The position numbers and the translations under genes are program-made. From assembly GCA_964389205.1 (NCBI GenBank), contig CAYMDH010000017.1:1-60319 (forward strand): a DNA stretch of 60,319 bases, read 5' to 3'. The DNA is from Leptobacterium sp964389205. GTDB lineage: Bacteria > Bacteroidota > Bacteroidia > Flavobacteriales > Flavobacteriaceae. Positions 52,393-60,319 of this stretch are shown here, one piece after another. Within the stretch, counting starts at the first letter, position 1. The number at the start of each line of letters is the position of its first letter. The notes beneath the pieces are model-generated. The model did no database searches. It was not told where the DNA came from and saw only the letters and a list, made by a program, of their open reading frames with translations.

Positions 52393-53725
52393 ATGAAACT
52401 AGTAAAACGTATATTTAAATTCATCGCTATACTTATTGGTATTGTACTTGTAGCTATCATTATTATTGTATTTGTTGACAAAAAAAATACAAATTACCTC
52501 AATATTGAAAATAATGAATTTGCGAAGAGTAACTCGTATCTAATTATCAATGTTAATGTTGTACCCATGCATATGGATACTGTTTTAACAAATAAAAAGG
52601 TATATATAAAAGATAGTTTAATCTATAAAATTGCAGATAGTATTGATATTAAGAGCATTGAAATTATTGATGCAGAAAACAAATATCTCGCTCCTGGTCT
52701 TATAGACATGCATGTTCATTTGTGGGATCGATATGAACTTGGGCTATATCTATCAAACGGAATTACATCTATTCGAAATTTATGGGGAATGCCAATGCAT
52801 TTGAGAATTAAAGACTCCTGACGAGGCTACTAAAAAAGTGATTTCATATAAGAAAAGAGGTTACGATTTTATCAAAACTTATTATGGTTTAACTCCGGAT
52901 ATATTTGATGCCATAATCGAGCAAGCAGAAATTTCTGGTATCGATATTGTTTCACACCCCTCTCTTAAAGTACCTTATTCATATCATTTTAATACTCAAA
53001 TAAAACCTATAGAACATGTAGAAGACATTATACAACAACCTTTAAATTATCAATTAGATACTGTAAAATTAAAAGAAGTAATCACCGACTTTGAAAAATC
53101 AAAACACAGTTCTTTTAGTCCAACATTAACGGTATATAATAATATCTATCAAATGCTTATCAATGATAGTATTCTATCATCAGATCTTGTACAATTTATG
53201 AGTCCACTTATAAAAATGACGGACAGTAAAGATCAATTTAATAGGTGGCATTCTACTAAATTAAAAGATTCTTCTATTACCAACACTATAAAAAAACAAC
53301 ACGATTTTCATTTGGAAATTATAAAAAAACTTCATAATGCTGGGGTTACTTTTATTTGTGGAACCGATGCAGGCATTGGAGTAACTGTTCCCGGGTTTTC
53401 AATTCATCAGGAATTTTCTTTTTACAAAGAAGCAGGATTATCTAATTATGAAATATTAAAAACAGCTACGGTAAATGCTTCCAAAACTCATACTATTATG
53501 AATACTATGGGGACTATTGAAGTTGGTAAAATTGCAAACCTTATACTTGTAGATAATAATCCTTTACTAGATTTGGCTACATTAAAAAAGCCTTCTACTG
53601 TTTTTATAAAAGGAAGAAGATTAAATAGGGAGGTTCTTGATAGTTTTAAAAAGAAAGCAAAAAACAGGAAAAATTTAATGGTTTCTGCTTTTAGATATGT
53701 AGAAAACTTAATATTAGAAAAATAA
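52393..53725 (+). pseudogene. Amidohydrolase-family protein, frameshifted with internal deletion
   Basis: The first frame (52393-52821) has an N-terminal membrane anchor and the metal-binding start APGLIDMHVHLWD, then stops after GMPMHLRIKDS. A second frame (open from 52805, ending 53725) continues the same enzyme: TPDEATKKVISYKKRGYDFIK, SHPSLKVPYSYH with a metal His, FICGTDAGIGVTVPG with the metal Asp, and a C-terminal EVGKIANLILVDNNP. Comparison with the normal family order suggests about 35-40 residues lost at the junction plus a frame change, so the gene is broken. It probably was an imidazolonepropionase-like hydrolase. Confidence 0.72.
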
Positions 53726-53734
53726 TCAACTAAA

Positions 53735-53813
53735 AACTTAATGAAACTTAATGAAATTTAATTCTCAAATTGATGTTATTATAGGTAAAAAATTAGAGTT
53801 TCAGAATTTATAA
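53735..53813 (+). pseudogene. Relic of a LytTR gene 3' end
   Basis: Just before the stop at 53811-53813 a frame reads NSQIDVIIGKKLEFQNL, a close match to the end of the LytTR protein at 52369 (NSEIDIIIGKNKASEF, then QWLNL). The 10-base string AAACTTAATG occurs twice at the upstream edge. This looks like a truncated copy of the regulator's terminal codons, left by duplication or rearrangement around the amidohydrolase relic. Confidence 0.5.
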
Positions 53814-54722
53814 CTTCTTTTTCTTTAAATGTAACGCATAGGTCAAGCTAACGCCTATATGCAAATTCCCATTATTAAAGTTGAAGTTATTAAACGTATT
53901 TACGATCGTAGTAGAATCATCAAAGCTTCGTGTATTTGTCAAGCTGAATTGTACTAAAACATTTCTGATGTCCCAATTTACTCCAAGTGCAAAAGGTCCG
54001 AAAAATTCTAAATGATCATCTTCAACCTCAATTGGGTTTGCAACATAATAATATTCTGAAGCAATAGCTACATGTCTTGCTATTTTATATCTAATCCCAA
54101 ACCCTAAGGCAAAATGATTACCTGAAGAAACATCTTCAAACTGATCTGAATTTCTCCTTACAAACGTAGGTACTATTTGCATCGATAAATTAGAGTCAAA
54201 TTTATGAGCGATGATGGCTTGCGTAGCAAAAGAAAACCTATCGGAAACACTATTTTGCAAGTCAATATGATTAAAATCTCTAGTTTGGTATGAAGCACTT
54301 TGCAATAAGGTAATACTTATTGGTGCTTTTTTATCTGAATCTTTTTGTCTTACCAATCTATATTTACTGTACCCATTAAAAATACCATCAAACGTGCTAG
54401 CTCCAAAACCTGATGCAAATCTATCTGAAAAAGCATAATCAATACCAAAACGAGTTGTTGCTAAATCTGCGCCAAAATTTTGAGTTTGACTATTAGGCAT
54501 ATTCCAAAATTTAACATTCACATTAAAATCTAATACTCCTTTTTTACGAGTCTCTATAGAGTGCCCAAAAAGAATTCTATTAGATTTAAATGTTGCTTGA
54601 GTATAACTTGTAATATCTCTCGTTTCTTTCTCTAATTCATCTAGCAACCCACTTTGGGCATTAATGAATTGACCATTTAATAAAAAGAGTACGAATAAAA
54701 ATGCAAAATTATTTTCTCTCAT
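53808..54722 (-). CDS. DUF5777-type outer-membrane beta-barrel protein, 304 aa
   Basis: Signal peptide (FLFVLFLLNGQFINAQS) followed by alternating amphipathic strands typical of a small beta-barrel (DFNVNVKFWNM, TRFGIDYAFSDRFASGFGAS, SLTYALHLKKKKL). It resembles the DUF5777 family. The order OB-fold protein, YceI, DUF5777 is a known set in Flavobacteriia. It overlaps the YceI gene by 4 bases. Confidence 0.8.
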   Translation of the reverse strand: MRENNFAFLFVLFLLNGQFINAQSGLLDELEKETRDITSYTQATFKSNRILFGHSIETRKKGVLDFNVNVKFWNMPNSQTQNFGADLATTRFGIDYAFSDRFASGFGASTFDGIFNGYSKYRLVRQKDSDKKAPISITLLQSASYQTRDFNHIDLQNSVSDRFSFATQAIIAHKFDSNLSMQIVPTFVRRNSDQFEDVSSGNHFALGFGIRYKIARHVAIASEYYYVANPIEVEDDHLEFFGPFALGVNWDIRNVLVQFSLTNTRSFDDSTTIVNTFNNFNFNNGNLHIGVSLTYALHLKKKKL

Positions 54723-55261
54723 AAGGGTTGGTATTCAAATCTAAATGTAACTTTAATAACTTTAGCTATATTACCAGCTAATAACGGTGGTACTTTGATA
54801 TCGTAATCTTTTATTCCAACATCAAATTCTCCTTCTAACATATAATTACCATCTGTATTATCTATTTTAGTTTTAATCTCTATTTCATTTTCAATTCCAT
54901 GAAATAAAAATTTCCCTTTAATGATTTTAGTTTGTACTCCTTCTATAGAACGATCAAAATCTAAAATAGCCCCATCAAATTGAGCTTTGGGATAAATGTC
55001 TGATTCTACATAACTCTCATTAAAATGTTCTTCCATCAATGCTTTTTTAAATGTAAAAGCACGTAAAAGCATATCCACTACAATTTCTCCTTTAGATAAA
55101 TTAATGAGGCTTAATGATTGATTATTGGTAGCTTCAATATTTTCTACAGAAGTGTATGAAAAAAAAGAAACTTGTCCCTGACGTGCAATCACCTTTTCTT
55201 GCTTTTGTGAAAACCCTATACAGTGAGCTAAAATAAAAATCAGTGTAATTACTTTATTCAT
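54719..55261 (-). CDS. YceI-family periplasmic lipid-binding-like protein, 180 aa
   Basis: A signal peptide (MNKVITLIFILAHCIGFSQ) precedes a lipocalin-like YceI fold: ARQGQVSFFSYTSVENIEAT, a SLSLINLSKGEIVVDM strand, HFNESYVESDIYPKAQFDG and FDVGIKDYDIKVPPLLAG. YceI proteins bind polyisoprenoids. The ATG at 55261 is used because it overlaps the upstream stop as ATGA and gives a normal signal peptide. It ends in an ATGA overlap with the DUF5777 gene. Confidence 0.9.
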   Translation of the reverse strand: MNKVITLIFILAHCIGFSQKQEKVIARQGQVSFFSYTSVENIEATNNQSLSLINLSKGEIVVDMLLRAFTFKKALMEEHFNESYVESDIYPKAQFDGAILDFDRSIEGVQTKIIKGKFLFHGIENEIEIKTKIDNTDGNYMLEGEFDVGIKDYDIKVPPLLAGNIAKVIKVTFRFEYQPL

Positions 55262-55698
55262 TTTCTTTCTTTGTTGACTAAAATACAATTTAACATAATA
55301 ACATCCATAAGATACCCTTTACAAATACCCTTTATCTCGACATTTTGGCCTATTTCAAGCTTTTTAACATCTTTAATTTGTGACAATGACATATCACATA
55401 ATATATGTGAAATATCACTTTGTCCTTGTAATATAACTGTGTATCGATCATTTATATGATTGATCTTTTTTATCTCTCCTTTTACTACAATTATCTTTTC
55501 AACATAGGTTGAATTGGCAGAAACTTCATTGGTACTAAATGTTGTTAATAATTTTTTTGAACTTATGGATAACGCTGCTGTTTCTTTGTTAATATCTATA
55601 GGAGAGCTACGATACATTTTAATAAATAAAAAACCGCAAAATACTACGACAAGTAATACCAGCCAACTTATTGTTTGTATTTTAAATTTTTTATTCAT
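55258..55698 (-). CDS. OB-fold (tRNA-anti-like) membrane-anchored protein, 146 aa
   Basis: One transmembrane segment (TISWLVLLVVVFCGFLFI) precedes an OB-fold of the tRNA-anti-like type: VKGEIKKINHINDRYTVILQ, SHILCDMSLSQ and IGQNVEIKGICKGYLMDVIM. First gene of the operon with YceI and DUF5777. Its nucleic-acid-type OB-fold in the periplasm is a family trait; function unknown. Copy B of the shared promoter element lies upstream. Confidence 0.85.
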   Translation of the reverse strand: MNKKFKIQTISWLVLLVVVFCGFLFIKMYRSSPIDINKETAALSISSKKLLTTFSTNEVSANSTYVEKIIVVKGEIKKINHINDRYTVILQGQSDISHILCDMSLSQIKDVKKLEIGQNVEIKGICKGYLMDVIMLNCILVNKERK

Positions 55699-55790
55699 TA
55701 TTGTTTATAATCAATGCCGCAAAATTATTAAATAGCTTCTTTTATATTGTACTATAAAATTGAGCATTTCTATTTTTATAATTACTTCAA

Positions 55791-55865
55791 CAAAAGTAGC
55801 TGTTTTTAGTAATTCCCAACTCTAAAAACACTCCCAAGAGGAAATTTAAACCTTAAAAGTGAATT
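55791..55865 (-). promoter_or_regulatory. Conserved upstream promoter element, copy B (OB-fold operon)
   Basis: On the minus strand it begins AATTCACTTTTAAGG (55865-55851), has AGAGTT at the -33 position and ends with a perfect -7 element TACTTTTG (55798-55791). The first 14 bases are identical to copy A. The rest of 55699-56124 shows no gene; TACCTTTG at 56098-56105 is the probable -7 element of the next plus-strand gene. Confidence 0.6.
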
Positions 55866-56097
55866 CTAATAGCTTAAAATCAATTATTATTTTATCTATT
55901 TGACATCTTATCTTAAATGAAAAAATAGCTTGCCTTAACATATCCTAATTATAGGTTTTTAATTTAAAAATCGTTTCAATTTGAAAATACTCACACAAGC
56001 ATCAATATTTCAATTTGAATTACTCCCCTGAGTTGTTTTTACAATTAAATAGATGTGGATTAATCTTAATAAATAATCTTATAAATAATAATCTTAT

Positions 56098-56105
56098 TAC
56101 CTTTG
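56098..56105 (+). promoter_or_regulatory. -7 element of the pRiA4b ORF-3-like gene
   Basis: TACCTTTG (TAnnTTTG) lies 19 bases before the ATG at 56125. Confidence 0.5.
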
Positions 56106-56124
56106 CATTCTGTTATATTTATAG

Positions 56125-56628
56125 ATGATTTACAAATTCAGAATAATTTTGGATGTTAAAGAAGATATCTTTAGAGATATCGAAATAGAAGCATCCTATA
56201 CCTTAGAAGATTTTCACAATGCCATTAATCAAGCATTTGGTTTTGATGGTATGGAAATGGCTTCTTTTTATGTAAGTAATGACGAATGGGTTCAAGGAGA
56301 AGAGATCTCTCTCTTCGACATGAGTGAAGATAGTAATAGTGATATAAGATTGATGAATGAATCTTTTTTAGAAGATCTAGTAAATGAAAACGAAAATAAA
56401 CTTATTTATGTTTATGACTTTTTCAATATGTGGACCTTTTTTATAGAACTTGCTGAAATTGCAGAAAAAGAAGAAGGAAAATCATATCCAAATTTATTAT
56501 TTGCTCACGGAGTTATTCCTGATGAAGCTCCTGATAAACAATTTGAATCTAGTGATGCAAATGATAATTCCAGTGACCTAGACGTTGGAGATTATGATGA
56601 TTTAGATTTTGATGAAAATTGGAATTAA
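56125..56628 (+). CDS. Plasmid pRiA4b ORF-3-like (IS1096 TnpR-like) family protein, 167 aa
   Basis: The pattern YKFRIILDVKEDIFRDIEIEA...LEDFHNAINQAFGFD matches the pRiA4b ORF-3/IS1096-passenger family, with an SH3-like start and ASFYVSNDEWVQGEEIS. The C-terminal tail is very acidic (DLDVGDYDDLDFDE). The family name comes from plasmid and IS passenger genes; no transposase or IS ends are present here. It seems a chromosomal resident followed by the nucleoid-associated protein gene. Confidence 0.85.
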   Translation: MIYKFRIILDVKEDIFRDIEIEASYTLEDFHNAINQAFGFDGMEMASFYVSNDEWVQGEEISLFDMSEDSNSDIRLMNESFLEDLVNENENKLIYVYDFFNMWTFFIELAEIAEKEEGKSYPNLLFAHGVIPDEAPDKQFESSDANDNSSDLDVGDYDDLDFDENWN

Positions 56629-56683
56629 TTGCAGAACTTCTTTTATATTTTATAAATTTTAAATAATACCTCACCAAAGAAAA

Positions 56684-57742
56684 ATGATTAACCTATACCC
56701 TACACAAATTGAATCATTATCCATTCATAAAGTTGGTAATAAAAGTAGAAATGAAAATGCATTATTTTCTAAAACACCCTATACACTTAATGATGAACTA
56801 GCTGGTGTTTTAAAAGAATATTTCTTCAAACCTTTTAGAGAAAAAGAAGAAAATTATTTTCAATTTTCTAATGAAGTAGATGTAGAGTTTAATCCTTTAT
56901 TTAAAATCGTTTCAGATCTCTTTGAAAATACAGACACGTTTCATGAATCTTCTAAAAAGATCACAGCACATTTGTATGAACAATCCCAGCATCCTCATAT
57001 AAAGAGTGGTGAAGTTTTTATAACTTATTTATCAGATGCAGTCTTAGATAATGAAAAAGTGAATGCTATTGGAATTTTTAAAAGTGAATTAAAACATGAT
57101 TTTATTCAATTTAAAGAACAGGAAAGTAACCTTGAGATGATTCTTAAGCAAGGTGTTAATGTCAATAAATTAGATAAGGGATGTCTTATCTTCAATAAAA
57201 ATAAAGAAGAAGGTTATAAAATATTATCTGTAGATAGCAATCGTTATGATGCAAAATATTGGTTGGAAAACTTTTTAGGGGTGGCTGCCTTAACTGATGA
57301 TAATTTTTTCACAAAAAAGTATCTTAAGTTTTGTCAAAATTTTGCAAAAGATGTGGTGCTGCCTGTTGAAGATAAAAAAGAGGAAGTACTGTTTATGAAC
57401 AGAGCAGTAAATCATTTTGCTAAAAACGATGAATTTGAAGAATCAACCTTTTTAAACGAGGTTATTGAAAACCCAGAACTAATACCAGAGTTTAAACATT
57501 ATAAAGTTGAAAAAGGTCCAAAATATAGTATTGAAGATGTTTCTACTTTCCCTATAGCAAATAAAGCAGTATCTGATGCTAGAAAGAAAATTAAAAATAC
57601 AATCAATCTAGATACCAATATTCAAATTAAACTAGATTTTATTAATCCAGAATCTGCAGATAAATTTGTTGAAAAAGGTTGGGATGAAGAAAAACAGATG
57701 TACTATTATCTTGTTTACTTCAACAATGAAGAAAAAAGCTAA
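56684..57742 (+). CDS. Nucleoid-associated protein (NdpA/YejK-like), 352 aa
   Basis: The N-terminal IESLSIHKVGNKSRNENALF is followed by AHLYEQSQHPHIKSGEVFIT, VNAIGIFKSELKHDFIQF and the later DAKYWLENFLGVAALTDD, as in the nucleoid-associated protein family. Length fits. Ends before a 13-base-pair hairpin (57727-57760) that includes its stop codon. Confidence 0.88.
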   Translation: MINLYPTQIESLSIHKVGNKSRNENALFSKTPYTLNDELAGVLKEYFFKPFREKEENYFQFSNEVDVEFNPLFKIVSDLFENTDTFHESSKKITAHLYEQSQHPHIKSGEVFITYLSDAVLDNEKVNAIGIFKSELKHDFIQFKEQESNLEMILKQGVNVNKLDKGCLIFNKNKEEGYKILSVDSNRYDAKYWLENFLGVAALTDDNFFTKKYLKFCQNFAKDVVLPVEDKKEEVLFMNRAVNHFAKNDEFEESTFLNEVIENPELIPEFKHYKVEKGPKYSIEDVSTFPIANKAVSDARKKIKNTINLDTNIQIKLDFINPESADKFVEKGWDEEKQMYYYLVYFNNEEKS

Positions 57743-57760
57743 AACTTGCTTTTTTCTTCA
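57727..57760 (+). terminator. Terminator of the nucleoid-associated protein gene
   Basis: TGAAGAAAAAAGC and GCTTTTTTCTTCA are exact complements separated by 8 bases, with the stop codon in the loop and a T-rich second arm. The stem is AT-rich but long. Confidence 0.7.
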
Positions 57761-57924
57761 TTATTCAAACTCTTCTCAAGCGATAGTTTTTTATAAAAAC
57801 AAAAATATAAAGTACTGTTAAATAGTTATTTGTTGTGTTTTTAATTTAAAAAAAGAGATACTTTGTAACAAAGCTATTAAAATGTCGTCAAGTAAGAACA
57901 ATCTATTAAATAATAACATCAATC

Positions 57925-58827
57925 TTGGAAACGATTCTTACAATTAACAACCTAACCAAAAAATTTGGATATCTCACTGCCGTAAAAAACCTATCCTTTA
58001 CTATAGAAAAAGGAAATGTATATGGTATTTTAGGACCTAACGGAAGTGGCAAATCTACAACATTAGGCATTGTCTTAAATGTTGTAAATAGTACCTCTGG
58101 AGACTTCAAATGGTTTAATGGGCAAATTTCTACTCATCAAGCATTAAAAAAAGTAGGCGCGATTATAGAGCGACCTAATTTTTATCCATACATGTCTGCT
58201 GAAAAAAACTTAAAGCTAGTTTGTAAAATAAAAGGAGTGTCAAATGATAAAGTAATGGAAAAACTAGAACTTGTAGGTTTGTTAGACCGTAAGGATAGTA
58301 ATTTCAAAACTTTCTCGTTAGGAATGAAACAAAGATTAGCCATTGCTTCTGCATTGCTTAATGATCCTGAAATTTTAATTCTCGATGAACCTACCAATGG
58401 TTTAGATCCTCAAGGTATACATCAAATAAGGCAGCTTGTTAAGAAAATTGCAGCTACTGGAACTACAATCTTATTAGCTTCTCATTTACTAGACGAAGTA
58501 GAAAAAGTATGTAGTCATGTTGTTATTTTAAGAAAAGGTGAAAAGCTTTATTCTGGTCGTGTAGATGAAATGATTGCCAGTCATGGGTTTTTTGAATTAA
58601 AAGCTCAAGACACAAATAAGTTATCTACTTTTTTAGAAACTAATGAAGCTTTTAGAAATACTAAAATCGAAAATGGTTTAATCACTGCGTTTTTAAATCA
58701 TCCGATGGAAGCTGAAGAATTTAATAAAATGATGTTTGAAAAAGGCATTATTCTATCACATTTAGTAAAAAGAAAAGAAAGCTTAGAAGAGCAATTCTTG
58801 ATACTAACAAAAAATCAATCAAACTAA
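57925..58827 (+). CDS. ABC transporter ATP-binding protein, 300 aa
   Basis: Complete NBD: Walker A GPNGSGKST (~38-46), signature LGMKQRL with FS before it (~132-138), Walker B ILILDEPT (~152-159) and H-loop LLASHLL (~186). A C-terminal ~85-residue extension is of the kind seen in drug/peptide exporters (CcmA/BcrA type). The start is TTG at 57925; the N-terminus METILTINNLTKKFGY fits and no in-frame ATG lies upstream. Pairs with the permease 23 bases downstream. Confidence 0.92.
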   Translation: METILTINNLTKKFGYLTAVKNLSFTIEKGNVYGILGPNGSGKSTTLGIVLNVVNSTSGDFKWFNGQISTHQALKKVGAIIERPNFYPYMSAEKNLKLVCKIKGVSNDKVMEKLELVGLLDRKDSNFKTFSLGMKQRLAIASALLNDPEILILDEPTNGLDPQGIHQIRQLVKKIAATGTTILLASHLLDEVEKVCSHVVILRKGEKLYSGRVDEMIASHGFFELKAQDTNKLSTFLETNEAFRNTKIENGLITAFLNHPMEAEEFNKMMFEKGIILSHLVKRKESLEEQFLILTKNQSN

Positions 58828-58850
58828 TCAATCATACCAATCTATAAACA

Positions 58851-59684
58851 ATGTTACGACTGTTACAAATAGAATTCATTAAACTATGGAACAATAGAGC
58901 AAGTAAGTTTTTAATCATATCATATTTTGTTCTTTTGACCCTAATTTCCCTTATCGCTGCTATTAAGTTTGATATTGGACCTATAAAGTTTCACTTAGCA
59001 GAGTTAGGTATTTTCAACTTCCCATATATTTGGCATTTTAATACTTTTATTGCTGCTTTTTTTAAAATATTTCTCGCTATAGTTATTGTTTCAATGATGG
59101 CCAATGAATATAGTAATAAAACCCTAAAGCAAAATTTAATTGACGGGCTCAGTAAAAAAGAATTTATTTTATCTAAATTCTTGACTGTTACATCATTTGC
59201 ACTTGTCTCTGTTATATTTTTATTTGTGGTTTCTCTAATATTAGGTCTTATTTATTCTAATTATAATGAAATTGGGATCATTTTTTCTGATTTAGAATAC
59301 ATTCTTGCCTTTTTTGTCAAGCTTCTAGGCTTTTTCTCTTTCTGTCTCTTTTTGGGCATCTTGGTAAAACGATCCGCTTTTGCATTAGGCTTTTTATTTA
59401 TATGGTTTATAGGGGTAGAAATCATCCCTTATTTTTCTTTAATGGGGAAATATTCAAAAGAATTTGCAGACACTATTTATATGTTCTTCCCGCTTGGGTC
59501 TATGTGGAACCTAATAGAAGAGCCTTTTAGTAGACTAAGTGCTGTAAAATCTGTAGCCAACCAAGTAGGAGAAGAATTCAATGTTGATTATGCTGTACAC
59601 TGGTATGAAATAGCTATTGTACTGGGTTGGACTGCTATTTTTATATACTTGTCTTATGCATTATTAAAAAAGAGAGATTTATAG
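58851..59684 (+). CDS. ABC-2 type permease, 277 aa
   Basis: Six hydrophobic segments (e.g. FLIISYFVLLTLISLIAAIK, FLFVVSLILGLIYSN, LGFLFIWFIGVEIIPYF) with the ANEYSNKTLKQNLIDGLSKKEF loop typical of ABC-2 permeases linked to drug or peptide exporters. Forms the exporter with the ATPase encoded upstream. Substrate cannot be inferred. Confidence 0.9.
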   Translation: MLRLLQIEFIKLWNNRASKFLIISYFVLLTLISLIAAIKFDIGPIKFHLAELGIFNFPYIWHFNTFIAAFFKIFLAIVIVSMMANEYSNKTLKQNLIDGLSKKEFILSKFLTVTSFALVSVIFLFVVSLILGLIYSNYNEIGIIFSDLEYILAFFVKLLGFFSFCLFLGILVKRSAFALGFLFIWFIGVEIIPYFSLMGKYSKEFADTIYMFFPLGSMWNLIEEPFSRLSAVKSVANQVGEEFNVDYAVHWYEIAIVLGWTAIFIYLSYALLKKRDL

Positions 59685-59711
59685 TATATTAGCTTCTTTC
59701 TCAAGGAGTTT

Positions 59712-60275
59712 ATGAAAAAAAAATACTGTTTCACTTTATTACTGGCTTGTATTTTTGTTTGCTATTTAGGGTTTTCGCAAAGAGAGGCTTCTAATTGGTA
59801 TTTTGGCTAAAATGCAGGTCTTCAGTTTAACAGTAATGGCACGGTAACAGCTTTAACAAATGGACAACTAGCAACAAATGAAGGGTGTGCAGCCATTTCA
59901 GATCGTTTTGGAAATTTACTTTTCTATACAAATGGCATCACTGTATGGGATAGAACCCATACTATAATGACTAATGGAACTGGGCTTTTAGGAAACCCTT
60001 CCAGTGCGCAATCTGCCATTATTGTTCCGCAACCCGATAGTGATACAATATATCATATATTTACGGTACACGCCTTAGAAGGTGCCAATAATAATACTTC
60101 TCAATTACAAGGGCTTAACTTTTATACTGTAGATATTAGTGTCGGAGAAAATGGTGCTGTTATTAGTCGAGGAAATAATAATCAACCTTTAATTATTCCC
60201 AATTCTGAAAAAATAACCGCTGTTAGATCTGCAGATTGTAGTTCAATATGGGTGATTTCTCATTTTTTAACCTGA
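59712..60275 (+). pseudogene. T9SS-type surface protein, N-terminal remnant with premature stop
   Basis: Signal peptide MKKKYCFTLLLACIFVCYLG FSQ is followed by the motif ASNWYFG then a TAA where the family has GAA (FGENAG). Reading through it continues NAGLQFNSNGTVTALTNGQL, NEGCAAISDRFGNLLFYTN, VWDRTHTIM, NGTGLLGNPSSAQSAIIVP, typical of large flavobacterial gliding-related surface proteins that end in a T9SS sorting domain. The frame then ends at 60275 (VISHFLT) and the sequence after it is unrelated, so both a nonsense change and a 3' truncation are present. Confidence 0.75.
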
Positions 60276-60319
60276 GTTCGATTAATATTTAAGTAGATTT
60301 TATGAGTAAAAAAGATAGA

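Noticed and set aside
56125..56628. Evidence of an IS1096-type mobile element
   Set aside because: Only the passenger-family protein is present; no transposase and no terminal inverted repeats are visible.
1..60319. CRISPR array or restriction/anti-phage system
   Set aside because: No regularly spaced repeats and no cas, restriction-modification, or defence genes are seen.

Overview
The window reads as a chromosomal segment of a marine-type member of the Flavobacteriaceae (Bacteroidota). The DNA is strongly AT-rich and promoters follow the Bacteroidota -7 pattern TAnnTTTG. The gene content fits: a FecA-like TonB receptor, imelysin, DUF4856, HTTM, DUF5606, DUF5777, MoxR next to SurA-type PPIases, a crtI-crtB-crtZ cluster and a T9SS-type surface-protein remnant. 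I would not name a genus from the sequence alone.

Layout. 1-881: decayed alpha/beta hydrolase. 896-6674: sulfur (persulfide) module with two YeeE/YedE halves, an isoprenylcysteine-methyltransferase-like protein, persulfide dioxygenase-rhodanese, a Crp/Fnr regulator, a DUF2892 protein, an unannotated 30-residue membrane peptide, a lipoprotein and a sterol-desaturase-like enzyme. Four promoters here carry the same GTAAC-N4-GTTAC-type box at exactly the same distance from TAnnTTTG. 6684-7328: second Crp/Fnr. 7509-8800: tRNA-Lys hot spot with a truncated integrase and, on the minus strand, an orphan GG-leader lanthipeptide-type precursor. 8801-10119: ECF sigma factor, a folded intergenic element and tRNA-Leu. 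10307-14032: CarH/LitR-type B12 photoreceptor regulator followed by crtI-crtB-crtZ, with a large inverted repeat over the crtI promoter. 14034-16012: two TlpA-like proteins (one without catalytic cysteines) and a third Crp/Fnr regulator.

16360-26412: aconitase, a decayed small gene, MoxR, three parvulin/SurA-family genes, a conserved small protein and guaB. 26629-33935: a signal-peptide protein, then an iron/heme operon (DUF4856, imelysin, HTTM, TonB receptor, haem-binding protein) whose promoter is bracketed by two near-identical palindromes. 34119-45421: housekeeping genes (HMG-CoA lyase-like, HAD phosphatase, ATP-grasp, NRDE, DinB-like, DUF5606, def, ruvX, dapD, two glycosyltransferases, tsaC/sua5-like, CCA-adding enzyme, ctaA).

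45492-55698: two large lamin-tail-domain (LTD) lipoproteins, a membrane-anchored Cache-LytTR regulator, a broken amidohydrolase followed by a relic of a LytTR 3' end, and an OB-fold/YceI/DUF5777 operon. 56125-60319: pRiA4b ORF-3-like protein, nucleoid-associated protein, an ABC exporter pair and a T9SS-type surface-protein pseudogene.

The most notable signals are regulatory. (1) The four-promoter Crp/Fnr box set in the sulfur module. (2) A conserved ~74-bp promoter architecture upstream of three separate genes or operons (sigma factor, LTD-spondin lipoprotein, OB-fold/YceI/DUF5777); one copy lies in the divergent gap beside the LytTR regulator. (3) The inverted-repeat operator on crtI. (4) The paired operators of the iron operon. 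(5) The orphan RiPP precursor with a 22-bp-periodic direct repeat upstream. Several genes are decayed (hydrolase, integrase, amidohydrolase, surface protein, a small secreted protein), so this chromosome is shedding accessory genes.
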